Source: Ypsolopha sequella (lineage: Eukaryota; Arthropoda; Insecta; Lepidoptera; Ypsolophidae). From it: a DNA stretch of 64,000 bases. Where the stretch lies: positions 17,620,898 to 17,684,897 of the forward strand of contig OW204009.1 of assembly GCA_934047225.1 (NCBI GenBank), read 5' to 3'. The notes beneath the pieces are model-generated. The model saw only the letters and a list, made by a program, of their open reading frames with translations, was not told the origin of the DNA and made no database searches. Each line of letters starts with the position of its first letter. Within the stretch, counting starts at the first letter, position 1. Both the position numbers and the translations under genes were made by a program. Shown in pieces: positions 34,301 to 43,877 of the stretch.

Positions 34301-37300
34301 CGCCGCTTGGTACTGTTTGGCCTCCGGACGATTCCTCCGGAGGCCTCGTAGGTATCGTCCTCCGGGGTCGGCCTTCGGCCTCCCTAGAATGACATCAGAT
34401 ATGACTCTGTTAGCCGCGGTATCGTGCTCGGCCGAAAAACGCGCATGTTCGGACTCCGAACGCTGCCAGCTCGGCCTTCGGCCTCGCTGGCGCGTTCTCC
34501 GTCCTCACATGCTCGTTTTTCGGCCTCGCCATTAGATCCGATAAAATGTCCAATCCATTTTTTTTTTGAAAAAGTGTCAAAATCCCTGTCGGTTGTCAAA
34601 AAGTGTCAAATTTGACAGTGGATTCGTAATCACCGACCCCACCTGCCCCTTGATACCGAGTTTCAAGCGAATCGGAGCACTTCTTTGGACCTGTCAAAAA
34701 AATGACAAATTCTGTCAAATGTCTAATATTGTATGCGGTCGCGTAGCGCTCGGTGGACAGATCACTAAAGTCGAAACCGCAACTCGCTAGGACTTACGGT
34801 TCGGGAGATATGGCCGATCAAAGTTTTGGCAAAAACAATTTTTTTTTCGTTTTTTTTATTTTATTTTCAGAAAGATCTCGTCGAGCCCTTTTCTTAGAGT
34901 ACCATGAACATGGGTCTAGCTCCAGCCGTTTGGGAGATACGGGCCGTTAAAGTTTTGACATCGGGGGGGGGCTAGATCTCGGCGAGACCTTTTCTTAGAC
35001 ACCCATCAACATGGGTTTAACTCAAGCCGTCTCGGAGATACGGGCCGTTAAAGTTTTGACATTTGAAAAAAAAAAACTTTTTTGTCACCCTATGGTTCGA
35101 CCCCTAGGGATGTACCACCTTCCGTTCCGAAGATATGGCCAAAACTAAATTTTTTTGTAACAAATTTTAGAAAAAAAAAATCCCATCCCTAGTGACCGGG
35201 GACATCCCTAGGAACTGCGCCCGCTCGCGCTTCGCGCTCGCGGGCTTGTTCCGGCGAACTTTCTATCAATAATGTTAAAAAATGACAATTTTTCCCATCC
35301 CTAGTACCCAGGTACATCACTACGAACATCGCCCGCTCGCGCTTCGCGCTCGCGTGCTCGTTCGTAGGCTCGCCCACTCACTCGCAAAACTCCCATACAA
35401 AATCCCATACAACGACCCGCCTCACTAAAATGTCAAAAAACCATGTCAAATGTCAAAAAATGTAAAATGTCTGATTTTTTTCCCACTCAGTATTAGACAC
35501 CCAACATTCCATACATACAACACTATAATGTCAGAACACTCTTTCCAACTAAACTACCATGTCAGTGCGTCAGTGAGTCAGTTACCGTTTTGTAGCTTTA
35601 TATATAGTCAATCAACTAAATTACTAACATGTATTTTGTGTTAGTTCCAGCTCCTACAAGGTCTTCTTTACTTTTAGACTTTATTTTCTCATGGAATATA
35701 TAACACGTTTACAATCTATCACGTGACACTGGCAGAATAGTTGACATCGGCTGCATTTGTCAAAATAAAATTGAATTGAGGTGTAAAATACACACAACGC
35801 CCTCATAAGTACTCATATGTGTATTACTTTCGCAAATGTTAAGAAGCTTTAGCAAAAGATTTTCTGGCGAACCCTGTATCTCTACAATAAAGGCCTTGGT
35901 GATGTTGATATTTTTAATCTTTCCTTGGGCGCGTTTAAAAAAAGGACTGGCGAAATATTGTTTAATCTTTAAGGTTTAATAATATATCTCTATGTTATCA
36001 GTGTGTCTTTAATGTTTATCGTACCTTTATATTATCAGTGTTTATTTAATAAAAATTAAAGAGTAAAGACTTATTTGTCGTTATTAAGATTATAATATTT
36101 ATATATATTTAGGTTTTACATATATTTATTATTATTTACACATTTATATTTATATATATTTAAAAAAACACATTTAGAGAGATATATTTCGAACTATGTT
36201 TATTTAATGTTATCAAAACCACCCCCGTTGTTTCCCACAATATTTTTGTAAACTATCTTTTAAGGAACTGTAGGTCTATTTGTGTGTCTTGTATATTGTT
36301 ATCCGCTATGTTTGTGACTGTGTGTTTCCTGAATTAAAAAAAAATTAAAAAAATTGTAGAAGAGTACTTACTCAAAAATATCTTCGCTTTCCTGCGGCAA
36401 TTCGATATCGTTTTCAATGAGCACTTCGCATTCGTCTATCTTGTCATCTTCCACTCTAACGTTATTCTCTATTAAGTCATCATCATCCAAGTTGATGCTA
36501 TGCTCTACAATGTCGTCCTCTACTTTGATGCCATGCTCTATAATATCGATAGCCGGCTCGCTAATGTTGAGGGCGGGTGTTTTGCTTTGTGGCATGTTTT
36601 GAACCGTCTGATAGTCCTGAAAGGATGAGAATGAGAAACTAAAAATCCAGTTAAATTCACCTAATTTTAATTGTATGAAAAGATATTAGTGTAATCATTT
36701 TCAACAAAAAAAATTACACTCCTTTTACACTTAATTTCGAAAAAAAAATGTTGTGCACTTTTCACGGTTCCCTATTCAGAGGGTACTATCTTAGTACCTT
36801 GTTTTTTGCCGCCTTGATGTTTCTATGGCATCCCTACATTACGGAACCCTTATAGAATCACTTTGTTGTCTATCTTTCAAGACCCTTTTGCTTGGGCCCC
36901 GTATGAGATATCAAGCTGACACTGATACCTCCTACAGAAAAAATCGGGCTTCTGGAGGCGAAATAATGTTATTGCACTTTATAAAATCAATTTCATACAA
37001 ATTTGCTCACCATTAAACCTATAGGACACTTCCAGTTGACTTAGAAACTTGAAATTTCGTTTACAGGTAGGTCTTATAGCACACACATAACAAAAAATCT
37101 GAAAATAACAAATTTTCGATGGAAAAAATGTAATGACACTTTAAATAATCAATTTCATACAAATTTTTGACACTCATAAGGGAATCAAAACCTATAGGGC
37201 ACTTTCAGTTGACGTGGAAACTTGAAATTTCGGTTACAGGTAGGTCTCATAGGAAAAAATCTGAAAATGACATATATTTAATTATTTAGGAAATTATCAA

Positions 37301-40300
37301 TGACCAACTTAATTAAACCCTTTAGATACAAGAGTTTAATAGATCGTAGTAAGTGTCAAGTTAAGTTCGCACTTCATAACTGCAAGTAGAATTATTTACC
37401 ACAATGCTTTTAGGGTTCCGTACCCGTATTGTGTGGTGGTACGGAACACTTTGTGAACGAGTCCGACTCGCACTTAGCCGATTTTTATTCGATGTATCAG
37501 ACTGATTTGATATACCATAGACTAAGTATTATTACTACGTATAGACCGACAACTCCCATACATTAAGGCGTAGCAAATAAGCATAATTTGTTTAATTGGC
37601 TGCAAGTAAACTCTCATGGTTACCAAGTAAACATGTGGCTGTAATAGCTTTGCTTAGACAAACTAGATGGCGCTAAGTTGGCAACACTAACAGTGAATAT
37701 TTCAGCGCCATCTATTATCAAAGTGGGAATTATTTTTATGTCGCATGACATCGCTGTGCCACTAGTGTCACCAATCGGTCTTTTATAGCATCGTGTTCGT
37801 TAGAGGATTTAGCAACGCCATCTAGATTTCGTTATAATTTTACACCTTTTTTGTGGCTACAAACTGATGTATGGGAACTGCTAGTTTATACGTAGTAATA
37901 CTTAGTCTATGCCCGTACTCACTTGTTGGACTCCCTGCCCCGAGCTGACAACGAGTGTCTCTGTTACTTGCAGCGCTGTGAACCTCCGCACCCTCTCCAC
38001 TAGAGAGTTGCACTCCACAGCAACATGTACCATCGGGTGTTTGGGCTGAACTGGCTTTGAGGTGACTATTTGGCCCTTTGATGTGACCAAATATGTCTTC
38101 TGTGAAAAAATTGGGAGAAATTGGTAAGCTATGTGTAATGTATGTATACTAGAATATGATGATGATGATGTTGAGGTGGGACGCCTGCTGGGCTCAGGCG
38201 GATAGTCGGCTCTCTATCCATTATCTCTATCTCTATATATTCCATCCAATTCCCATTGCTTAGAGTTTTGGTATCCTAATGTCCCAGGGGCGTTCCCTCC
38301 TCAAATCTTCCGCTTCTTTTAACAAATCTAAGTCTGCCTGAGTACTCAAGATACTTGAGATCTTCCTCCTTGATGTGGTCATCACCAAGTATATCCCATC
38401 TTAGGCTAGAATATACACCTTTCAATTGATTTGACCAATTAATTATTAAATAATATTTGTAGGGCTTACAAACAGTTGCGGAGGCATGTATTTATATATG
38501 TATGTAGTATATAGGATGTGATTTGGTCAACCGCCTGTATTCGTGCTGGGGGCTCGGTTGGTGATCATTGAACCTTGTTCCTGGTCCCTGGCCGGGTCTC
38601 TGGTACGGGTTCGGGCGGTTGATTGGATTTCACCTTGTATAATATATATTTATAGATGCAATAAGTCTAAGTCATTGAAAAACATTAAATTAATATTATT
38701 GTAAGAATAATTAATAATAATTAGTCCCCACAAATGGAATGTGGAACAACTTTCTATTTCGCGATGTGTAAGTTCGACATTTAAATTATATTTTACTTAA
38801 CAAATAAGAAGAGTATAAATTATTATTTATAATTTTGAAAAGGAATGTTTGATCCCGACACTTTCACTTATGTTTTATGTTTAAATATGAAAGGTAAGCG
38901 GGAAGAGGGATCATAGTCAACAGAAGGTAGTTTTGAAATAAGTAGAAAAACTTGCTTAAACGTATTATTTAAGAACTTTTAGTGGGCAATTATTGTAATC
39001 ATAGTTAATTATTGTAATCACCGTTTTTTTTTTTTTCTTTAATAGCAAACTTTACTTTCAGCCTATAGCTCTATATCCATAGAGAATATTTTAGTATTTT
39101 TTTACTTTTGCTCTAATTATGACCCTTTTTTTAAGTTCGGTTTTTAAGCTTCTTGAGTCTGGTATATTTTTAAAAGCGAATATTCTGTGGTTTGTGTTAT
39201 TTTTTTCTAGTTTTTTTTTTGCTCAATCATTGTTCTCCAGATATTTAAAAAAATGGCGCTATTAACTCAATTTGTGAAAAAATCTGACAATGACCTTTCT
39301 TTCCGCTTACCCTTCATATGTTTTCAAGTTGTAGACTAGTATGATATTATCTGTGGTTGTAGTATAATAAAGGTGTCTCACTTGTTTTTTTTTATTCTCG
39401 TTAATAGTAACAAGGTACTGGTCAAGCGCCTCCACAGTGGGGTTGGGATTGGCTCGGTAGTACTCTATGAGGCGGCTGCTCAGCATCCCGAATTTGATGG
39501 CATCCATGACTTTGACAGCGGTTGCCATACGAGCCTCACAAACTTGGCAGACACGGAAATCCTGTAATTTTTCACTCTGGAATAGAAGTTTTGGATCGAT
39601 TGGGATATTTTGGAACGGATTGTGTGTTAGGGTTTTCTTTTCCAGGGTTGTTGGGACGATGAGTTGACCACAGCTGATATTATAATTGAAGAAGTGAATC
39701 GAAAAAGGGCCCATGTGACATGTTTGACGAAAATGGTTTTCAGAGTTATATTGTTTTAATAGTTTAAAATCTCAGTTATAATCCTAAAACAGAATAAAAA
39801 ACATTATTATGGAAAACCTACACCATTTAAAAACTATTGAGTTTTTTTACTATCTTGTAAATATGATTTCCTGAAATTGGACTCTTTTTCGAATCACCTC
39901 TTCAAATATATAATTTAAAATTTGATATGTTGACCAAACTGTGATAAAATTATTATATATTTTTTGTTTTGACATTTAATTAATATTAACACCTCACATA
40001 ATGTTTCACCTGCGACATCTTAAGTGCCCACTGAGTGCCTAATTAATTTTTTCAGCTAGTTTCAACGATTTGTCAACAATACAGAACAATTTTAACCAAT
40101 TAACAATTTTCTGATTGCGAAAATCTTTATTTCGCATAGGCAATGTTTTGGGGACATGGCACAGGTTAATTACATCTCAAACAGGTTTGATCACATCTCA
40201 ATCACAGATAAGAACTCTTCCTATTTTTACACTTAGAGCGATATTTTTATGCTGCGCAATTTAATTTTGTTTGTTGTTATTTTCTACAAGTCTGGAACTT

Positions 40301-41835
40301 GATTATCAGTAAATGTTATCTATAATTATAAAACCTGTAGATAAAAACTCAACCATAATTTAAACATTTTCGTATTTCCGCCAAACTTTTCTATTGACAT
40401 GTTATGTTACTCTATGTCTGTCCCAAATCTCAAAGTTACTCCAAAGATCATTATTATTAATTGTTATTCTATTAGGACAGGTTCCAAAACTTATTGCTCA
40501 TCCAACTAGACTTGCTCAGTAATAAGGGTTTGGTTTTGGAATGCTACCCTAGAGAAAATGAAGAAAAAGGTGAATCTACAACTAGAGATAAACTACGCTA
40601 ACATGACCCGCCCCTCCAAAATTCAAAGCGGTTGAATGTATTTGTGAAAGTATTTATAAAGCACCACCAAGGCTCACAACGCATGTGTGCGTGCTAAGAC
40701 AGACGTCAAGCAAAAACAAATAGTAGGATTAGTTGGTCGACTAGTCGTGTCACTAATAAGTTCATTATTATTAGTATGACGCTGCACTAGCGCACTCTTA
40801 GAAAATTACACATCCGTTGTATTGCGCGGCTGGCTGGTTATGATTAGTTGACCAACAAATCTGATAATAAGTGAGATGTTATGAGTAGTGATTGCAAAAA
40901 AAAACTGTAAGTAATTAATTTTGAAATTGTGGTCAAATATTGAAACTTAATTTTTGCTAGTATTTTTCTCTTTAAATTGAACCTTTATAATATAAGTACA
41001 TATTAATATTATTAATATTAAACCTCAATAATATAATCTAAAACATTTATTTTTAGTTACTAAGACATCAAAATTACGTAAACATAAAATAAGTGAGTAG
41101 GTATATAAAATTAAAAGTTTTAATGAGCTCTATTGACACTGGAATTAAAATTTTCTTCACACTGGCATATAAGCTTGATGTGTCATTTTCAGAATCGGAT
41201 TCTAAGTGCATAATAAAAAAAAACTCGAATTTTCAATGGCCAACTTTTTTTGCAATAAGTACTTTCGTGTGAAAGACTTAGTGACGATAACTTGACTGTC
41301 TCTGGCGGCTGCCGGACTGGTACTGAAGGTGAATACTTACAAGTACATACAAACTCCTTCATGAGTATGTGACTACACACATTGAAACAGGAATTTGGAG
41401 GGGCGGGCCATGTTAGCGTAGTTTATCTCTACAATACAACAAGTGGTTTTTTCAAGTATTGGGCAATGTTTATATTGGTTCACAAAATGACAATTGTTTC
41501 TAAATAATTTAACAATATTGTTCAGAGACTCATTAATCAGGTCTTGGGCGATAGAGTTAATCCCTATTCTTTCCAAGTGGCCAAAGTTTGGGAAACAAAT
41601 GAACGTCACATGGTGCGATTACCCTAATAAAACTTACGTTGAACGGAGACTTTTTCCACGACCATGCTGTCCGATGGTTCATCACGTCGATAAGTTTCTG
41701 AAGAGATGAAGTACGAGATAGATTTCGCACACATTCCGTCCGTAAACATAACACGCAGTAATTCGATTGCGATTTTGTTAGATTCTCACAGATTTTCAGA
41801 ATGGCTGCGGTCACCATCGTTTTTAGGGTACGTAA
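25326..41835 (-). CDS. ZAD-like protein with acidic and Pro/Thr-rich regions, no C2H2 fingers
   Basis: Exons: 39382-39673 (or from ATG 39714), 37923-38099, 36372-36616, 26788-27886, 25326-25505; donors GTGAGA, GTGAGT, GTAAGT, GTAAGA. Phases agree from the second exon on, giving at least 677 aa. A further exon at 41638-41835 (NYCVLCLRTECV, acceptor after a strong pyrimidine tract, donor GTAAGT) fits the first half of a ZAD, and RVCQVCEARM in 39382-39673 fits the second half. That one junction is out of phase as drawn, so an intermediate exon may be missing. Downstream: an acidic exon (VEDDIVEH, INLDDDDLIE), a Lys-rich patch, a duplicated VTTTAPKTVRNLVTP, SQPMATSQPMATS, and a C-terminus ending QLERILRASKEGNDL. 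Probably nuclear; function unknown. Confidence 0.7.
25740..26040 (+). mobile_element. LINE ORF C-terminal fragment (RTE-like)
   Basis: Encodes RTSVEDVGKQMTRLKWRCAG, then LLARREDGRWTRAV, KRSVGRPMARWRDD, and WRGEEAYAKQW, the usual C-terminal sequence of RTE/craft-like LINE ORFs. Severely 5' truncated. Sits in the last intron of the ZAD-like gene, antisense to it. Confidence 0.7.
26105..26157 (+). pseudogene. THAP-like first-exon relic cut by a MITE
   Basis: ATG at 26105 encodes MYNYCVSSGCKSLSRIL, a C-x4-C THAP-type start. It is interrupted at 26158 by the foldback element that follows. No FHRFP or donor remains. Confidence 0.3.
26158..26423. mobile_element. Foldback MITE with perfect arms of about 72 bp (TACAAGGTG family)
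   Basis: The left arm from TACAAGGTGTAACAG through CTTTTACTATGGA is matched base for base by the right arm ending CTGTTACACGTTGTA, apart from one or two terminal mismatches. TA flanks suggest a mariner-type target. Near-identical arms imply youth. Confidence 0.88.
28152..28228 (+). pseudogene. THAP-like first exon, isolated
   Basis: ATG at 28152 encodes MPGGTVKWCISNPSKHCK, then SHGISFY, followed by a perfect donor GTAAGT at 28229. The ISFY ending and phase resemble THAP exon 1, though Cys spacing (C-x7-C) is unusual. No matching second exon was found. It lies antisense in the large intron of the ZAD-like gene. Confidence 0.4.
29014..29232 (+). pseudogene. hAT transposase N-terminus (BED finger), truncated
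   Basis: WPHLTEYVEFV with CKRC and later LNNYLMLC approximates the BED finger C-x2-C pattern and the NLxxH-type helix. The reading frame runs into the nested element at about 29206 and stops. Not functional. Confidence 0.65.
29206..31396 (+). mobile_element. Nested ISL2EU-like DNA transposon
   Basis: Ends CAAAGGACATCATTCA and complement, flanked by AATTA on both sides, inside the hAT BED ORF. The left end has three tandem copies of a unit of about 145 bp beginning GGGCTAAATCTGAAAGTGCC (29229, 29371, about 29520); one inverted copy is at the right end. The interior encodes a degraded DDE_Tnp_4-type transposase. Confidence 0.7.
29660..30950 (+). pseudogene. ISL2EU-like transposase remnant (DDE_Tnp_4 plus SWIM-like C-terminus)
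   Basis: Readable pieces in several frames: AEILFGNPDSPINERKAV with CDGTHIYHQKSSN, then CDGHIIEVSGPHAAT, SDAVIMNNTVDNEEG, VFILDRGFRG, FDQFPRFTQEQLTLFTLGS, and HYYCNCNIGRRTLG followed by a Cys-His pair (SWIM-like CxC...CxH). CDG, the GPHAATxSDA block and LDRGF are DDE_Tnp_4 signatures. Stops and frameshifts interrupt it at least four times, so it is dead. Confidence 0.7.
31911..33207 (-). mobile_element. mariner element with degraded terminal repeats
   Basis: Left end TACGAGGGGAGGCTGAAAAG and the complement of TACGTAGGGCGGCTGATATG at the right match at about three quarters of positions; both abut TA. About 1.3 kb, the size of a full mariner, encoding a broken transposase on the minus strand. 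Confidence 0.85.
32048..33047 (-). pseudogene. mariner transposase, frameshifted
   Basis: ATG at 33045-33047 starts MSVEKVKLDKIEQRAVIKF, then IRQRMSRVFG and an in-frame TGA. The frame is lost again in an A-run near 32790. The main block has the helix-turn-helix end (REIARDVGVSKERVNEII) and the mariner catalytic triad in context: VTCDETWI, ILHDNAPVHTA and YSPDLAPCDYFLF (D,D34D type). It ends in a run of Phe codons from an A/T homopolymer. Confidence 0.85.
33297..33320. repeat. 24-bp perfect GC hairpin
   Basis: CGCGGGCTGC and GCAGCCCGCG arms with a 2-bp centre. Marks the start of the hairpin-rich block that follows. Confidence 0.7.
33420..35640. repeat. Unclassified block of tandem units and GC-rich hairpin islands
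   Basis: Two copies of a unit of about 444 bp start at 33668 and 34112 (GTCCAAA, CGAATCCCGCTAAGCCCAAT, then GCCCCCGGGGT). Each is studded with TCGGCCTTCGGCCTC. Two shorter pairs follow: 34880-34960 and 34965-35060 (GGGAGATACGGGCCGTTAAA), and 35180-35260 and 35300-35370 (GCCCGCTCGCGCTTCGCGCT). Short open frames rich in Ala, Glu and Arg come from the GC islands and are not credible genes. No terminal repeats or transposase seen. Confidence 0.6.
35641..36371. other. AT-rich intron, nothing recognised
   Basis: Low-complexity T/A-rich stretches (TTTATATATATTTA-like near 36100-36170) upstream of the acidic exon acceptor side. No exon or element boundary could be fixed. Confidence 0.4.
36756..37490 (+). 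repeat. GGTTCCGTA-family moth repeat with internal duplication
   Basis: Begins CACGGTTCCCTATTCAGAGG and ends GGGTTCCGTACCC, then GAACGAGTCCGACTCGCACT, the characteristic tail of this family. Internally a unit of about 170 bp with AACTTGAAATTTCG and ACAGGTAGGTCT is repeated (37010-37120 and 37190-37260). Related copies or parts: 8937, 20435 (minus), 46192, 53588, 54050, 56628, 63100. Confidence 0.65.
37516..37911. mobile_element. Foldback MITE 11 bp past a splice donor
   Basis: Ends CATAGACTAAGTATTATTAC and the complement of CATAGACTAAGTATTACTAC, with further pairing through CTACGTATA and CCCATACAT. About 396 bp. On the gene strand it begins 11 nt after exon 37923-38099, leaving the donor GTGAGTACGG intact. 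Confidence 0.8.
38509..38639. mobile_element. Short MITE (TACAAGGTG family)
   Basis: Right end on the minus strand reads TACAAGGTGAAATCCAATCA; the left end TATAGGATGTGATTTGGTCA is an imperfect inverted match. Its GGTTCGGGCGGTTGATTGG core recurs at 49225-49300 in the opposite orientation. Confidence 0.65.
40583..41431. mobile_element. TIR element of 0.85 kb with TA flanks
   Basis: Terminal repeats of about 37 bp start AGAGATAAACTACGCTAACA and continue TGACCCGCCCC (left) or TGGCCCGCCCC (right, complement), each next to TA. No transposase ORF. Lies between the putative first two exons of the ZAD-like gene. Confidence 0.8.
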
Positions 41836-42007
41836 CTGAAAGGCAAAGAAAGAATACTGTGTAAAACAGCAACAAAACTCGAACTTTCATATAAAACGCA
41901 ACATTTTGCTTATTTTTGTTCAAGCAGTCACATATTCCAAAATTATTTGTTTGGTGTGTTTGACAGTTTACTTTTTTTATTTTAAGCACTTTAAGGCAAC
42001 GGCAAAG

Positions 42008-43110
42008 ACTAGGGCTGCGTTCAGTTTGATAGTTTGGAGTCGCCCGCCTTACTTGCCCTTAGTCTAAGAACTTGCCATCTCATGCGTTGAAATTAGGTAC
42101 TTACATAACTAACCTATCCTGCTATCGGTGTAAGGCGAGCGGACGCAAGAAGTTTATTACCACGGTGAAGCGCACACACCGATATTAGAACAACAGTATT
42201 ATGATATCTATGAGCGCACAATGAAGTGGGAACAAGGCCACGCCAAAAAATTTGACCTTTAAATTTTTTTATATTTCAAGAGTAGATACTCCTAGGGGGA
42301 AAAAAAACCATGAATAGAGATAATTTACATAAAGGCACTTTATGAACTATTTGTATTCATGTTTCAGTCAGTCATTCATGTGTCATTCACTTGACTCGAT
42401 AGGTCAGTGCACAAAAGTTATTTATTTTAGCGTGTAGCTTTCATAACTCCAGATCATAAACTCAAACTAGGACTGGGTTGGGTTTTCTAGCTGGGTTGAA
42501 AACTAACCCGTTTAAAAATTAACTCGCGTCGCAATACCGACCGTTCAAAAATGGCAGTGTCCTACACTAATAATAACTTTTTCAACATTAACTCTGAGCA
42601 GGGTTCGCAAGATTCACATAGGCTCCAAACGTCATTTGTCATTTTCCCTAAAGAATAAATGGTAAAAATGTCAAATGACGTTTGGAGAGTCACTACACGA
42701 TGAACCCAAGACTAGGTGTTACATCCCAAGTATTTCTACCCTACCCCCACATATTGTAGGGTTCTTTAATGAATTCGCTTGTCTGGTTAAATAAAAACAC
42801 ATGTAGTGATCGTGGGAAAGAGTGAGATAGACCATAATGGAAAAGTGTAACCTCTTTGTTTTGTTTGTCTGTCACAAGCAGTCAGTAAGGTTTCTGAAGC
42901 CAAAACAAACAACATGATCTAAGCAATTATTTAATTTTACAAGTGTAGCTCCCTATTTTCAATAAATATACGTACATTGACAAAGTTCATGTGTAAAGCT
43001 TTTCGAAAAAACAATTATGGTGAACTGCAGTGTACTAGGCTGCAAAAATCGTGGAGAATTATTTACTCGCTCTACGGGCGGACGTTTTCATCAAACTGAA
43101 CGCAGCCTAG
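42008..43110. other. Inverted-repeat-bounded segment with a THAP-like start inside
   Basis: CTAGGGCTGCGTTCAGTTTG at the left is matched by the complement of CTAGGCTGCGTTCAGTTTGA at the right. An inner pair (CGCCCGCCTTAC at 42050, GTAAGGCGAGCGG at 42131) suggests nested pieces. Contains direct relatives of 24510 (GGTTCTTTAATGAA at 42761). No target duplication confirmed. Confidence 0.45.
43017..43110 (+). pseudogene. THAP-like first-exon relic at an inverted-repeat end
   Basis: ATG at 43017 encodes MVNCSVLGCKNRGELF, then TRSTGGRFH, a very typical THAP start up to the FH residues. From there the frame enters the inverted-repeat sequence (AAACTGAACGCAGCCTAG) and stops, with no donor. Confidence 0.5.
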
Positions 43111-43519
43111 CGTGAAAATTACGTTTGGTTACAGCAGAATACAAAACTTCAACGTATGAAGCTCTTTACTATACTTTAAAACTTCCAACTTTACACCAAC
43201 TTTTGTAACTTTACAATACTATTTTGAAAAAAATATTTAATACAAAAATAATTAATTCCAAAATTAATCTCTACCATAAATGGTAGAAATTATACAGTTC
43301 AATTTTTTTCATGGGTTTAAATTCTGCTACTCGACACCAGATGGCAGTGCTTAAAACCGATCATTTTGGTAACTGGCGTTTTAGAATGGCATTCGAACAA
43401 AATAGTATTCAACTATGCTAACCTCATGCTAAAGATTCTCGTTTCCTTACAAAGTATGTATGATGGATGGACTCGCTCAACAACAAATAAAACTAAGTAA
43501 CTGAATTTTAGACAACATA

Positions 43520-43525
43520 TTTATT
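43520..43525 (-). terminator. Candidate polyadenylation signal of the ZAD-C2H2 gene
   Basis: Minus-strand AATAAA about 350 bp after the stop codon. Confidence 0.4.
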
Positions 43526-43877
43526 GCAGAAAATATCGTCATAATTATACTATGGTCTCCATGACCCGGACATGACCCCGTCGTATATTAATTAGCTTAG
43601 AGTTCATAGCGTCTAGGGACACTTGCCCAATTTTTTCAAGTGAAAACTTTAGGCGCGCTGATCACTTCTTTTGTGGGCACTGAACAAGACTGAGACGTCA
43701 CGCTCGGCTATGTAACGCTCGTTCGGGTAAACTCGGCTCGAGTCGATTAACCTCGCCTTGATGAAGTTTTCACTTCTGTCTTAAGCACACCCCGTTTTTT
43801 TTCCATTATCTTGGTCCGGTGAAGAAAACTCGCCCGACGAGACCTAGGAGCGCGCTCGCGCAGAAGGCACAAGTACT

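Noticed and set aside
33887..34615. Several 60-72 codon ORFs rich in Glu, Ala and Arg
   Set aside because: They come from the repeated CGGCCTTCGGCCTC hairpins and recur in each unit; no start context, domain or splicing support.
41373..41609. 78-codon ORF between the possible first two exons of the ZAD-like gene
   Set aside because: Starts at GTG, runs into the TIR element at 41431 and has no acceptor; considered as the missing intermediate exon but not supported.
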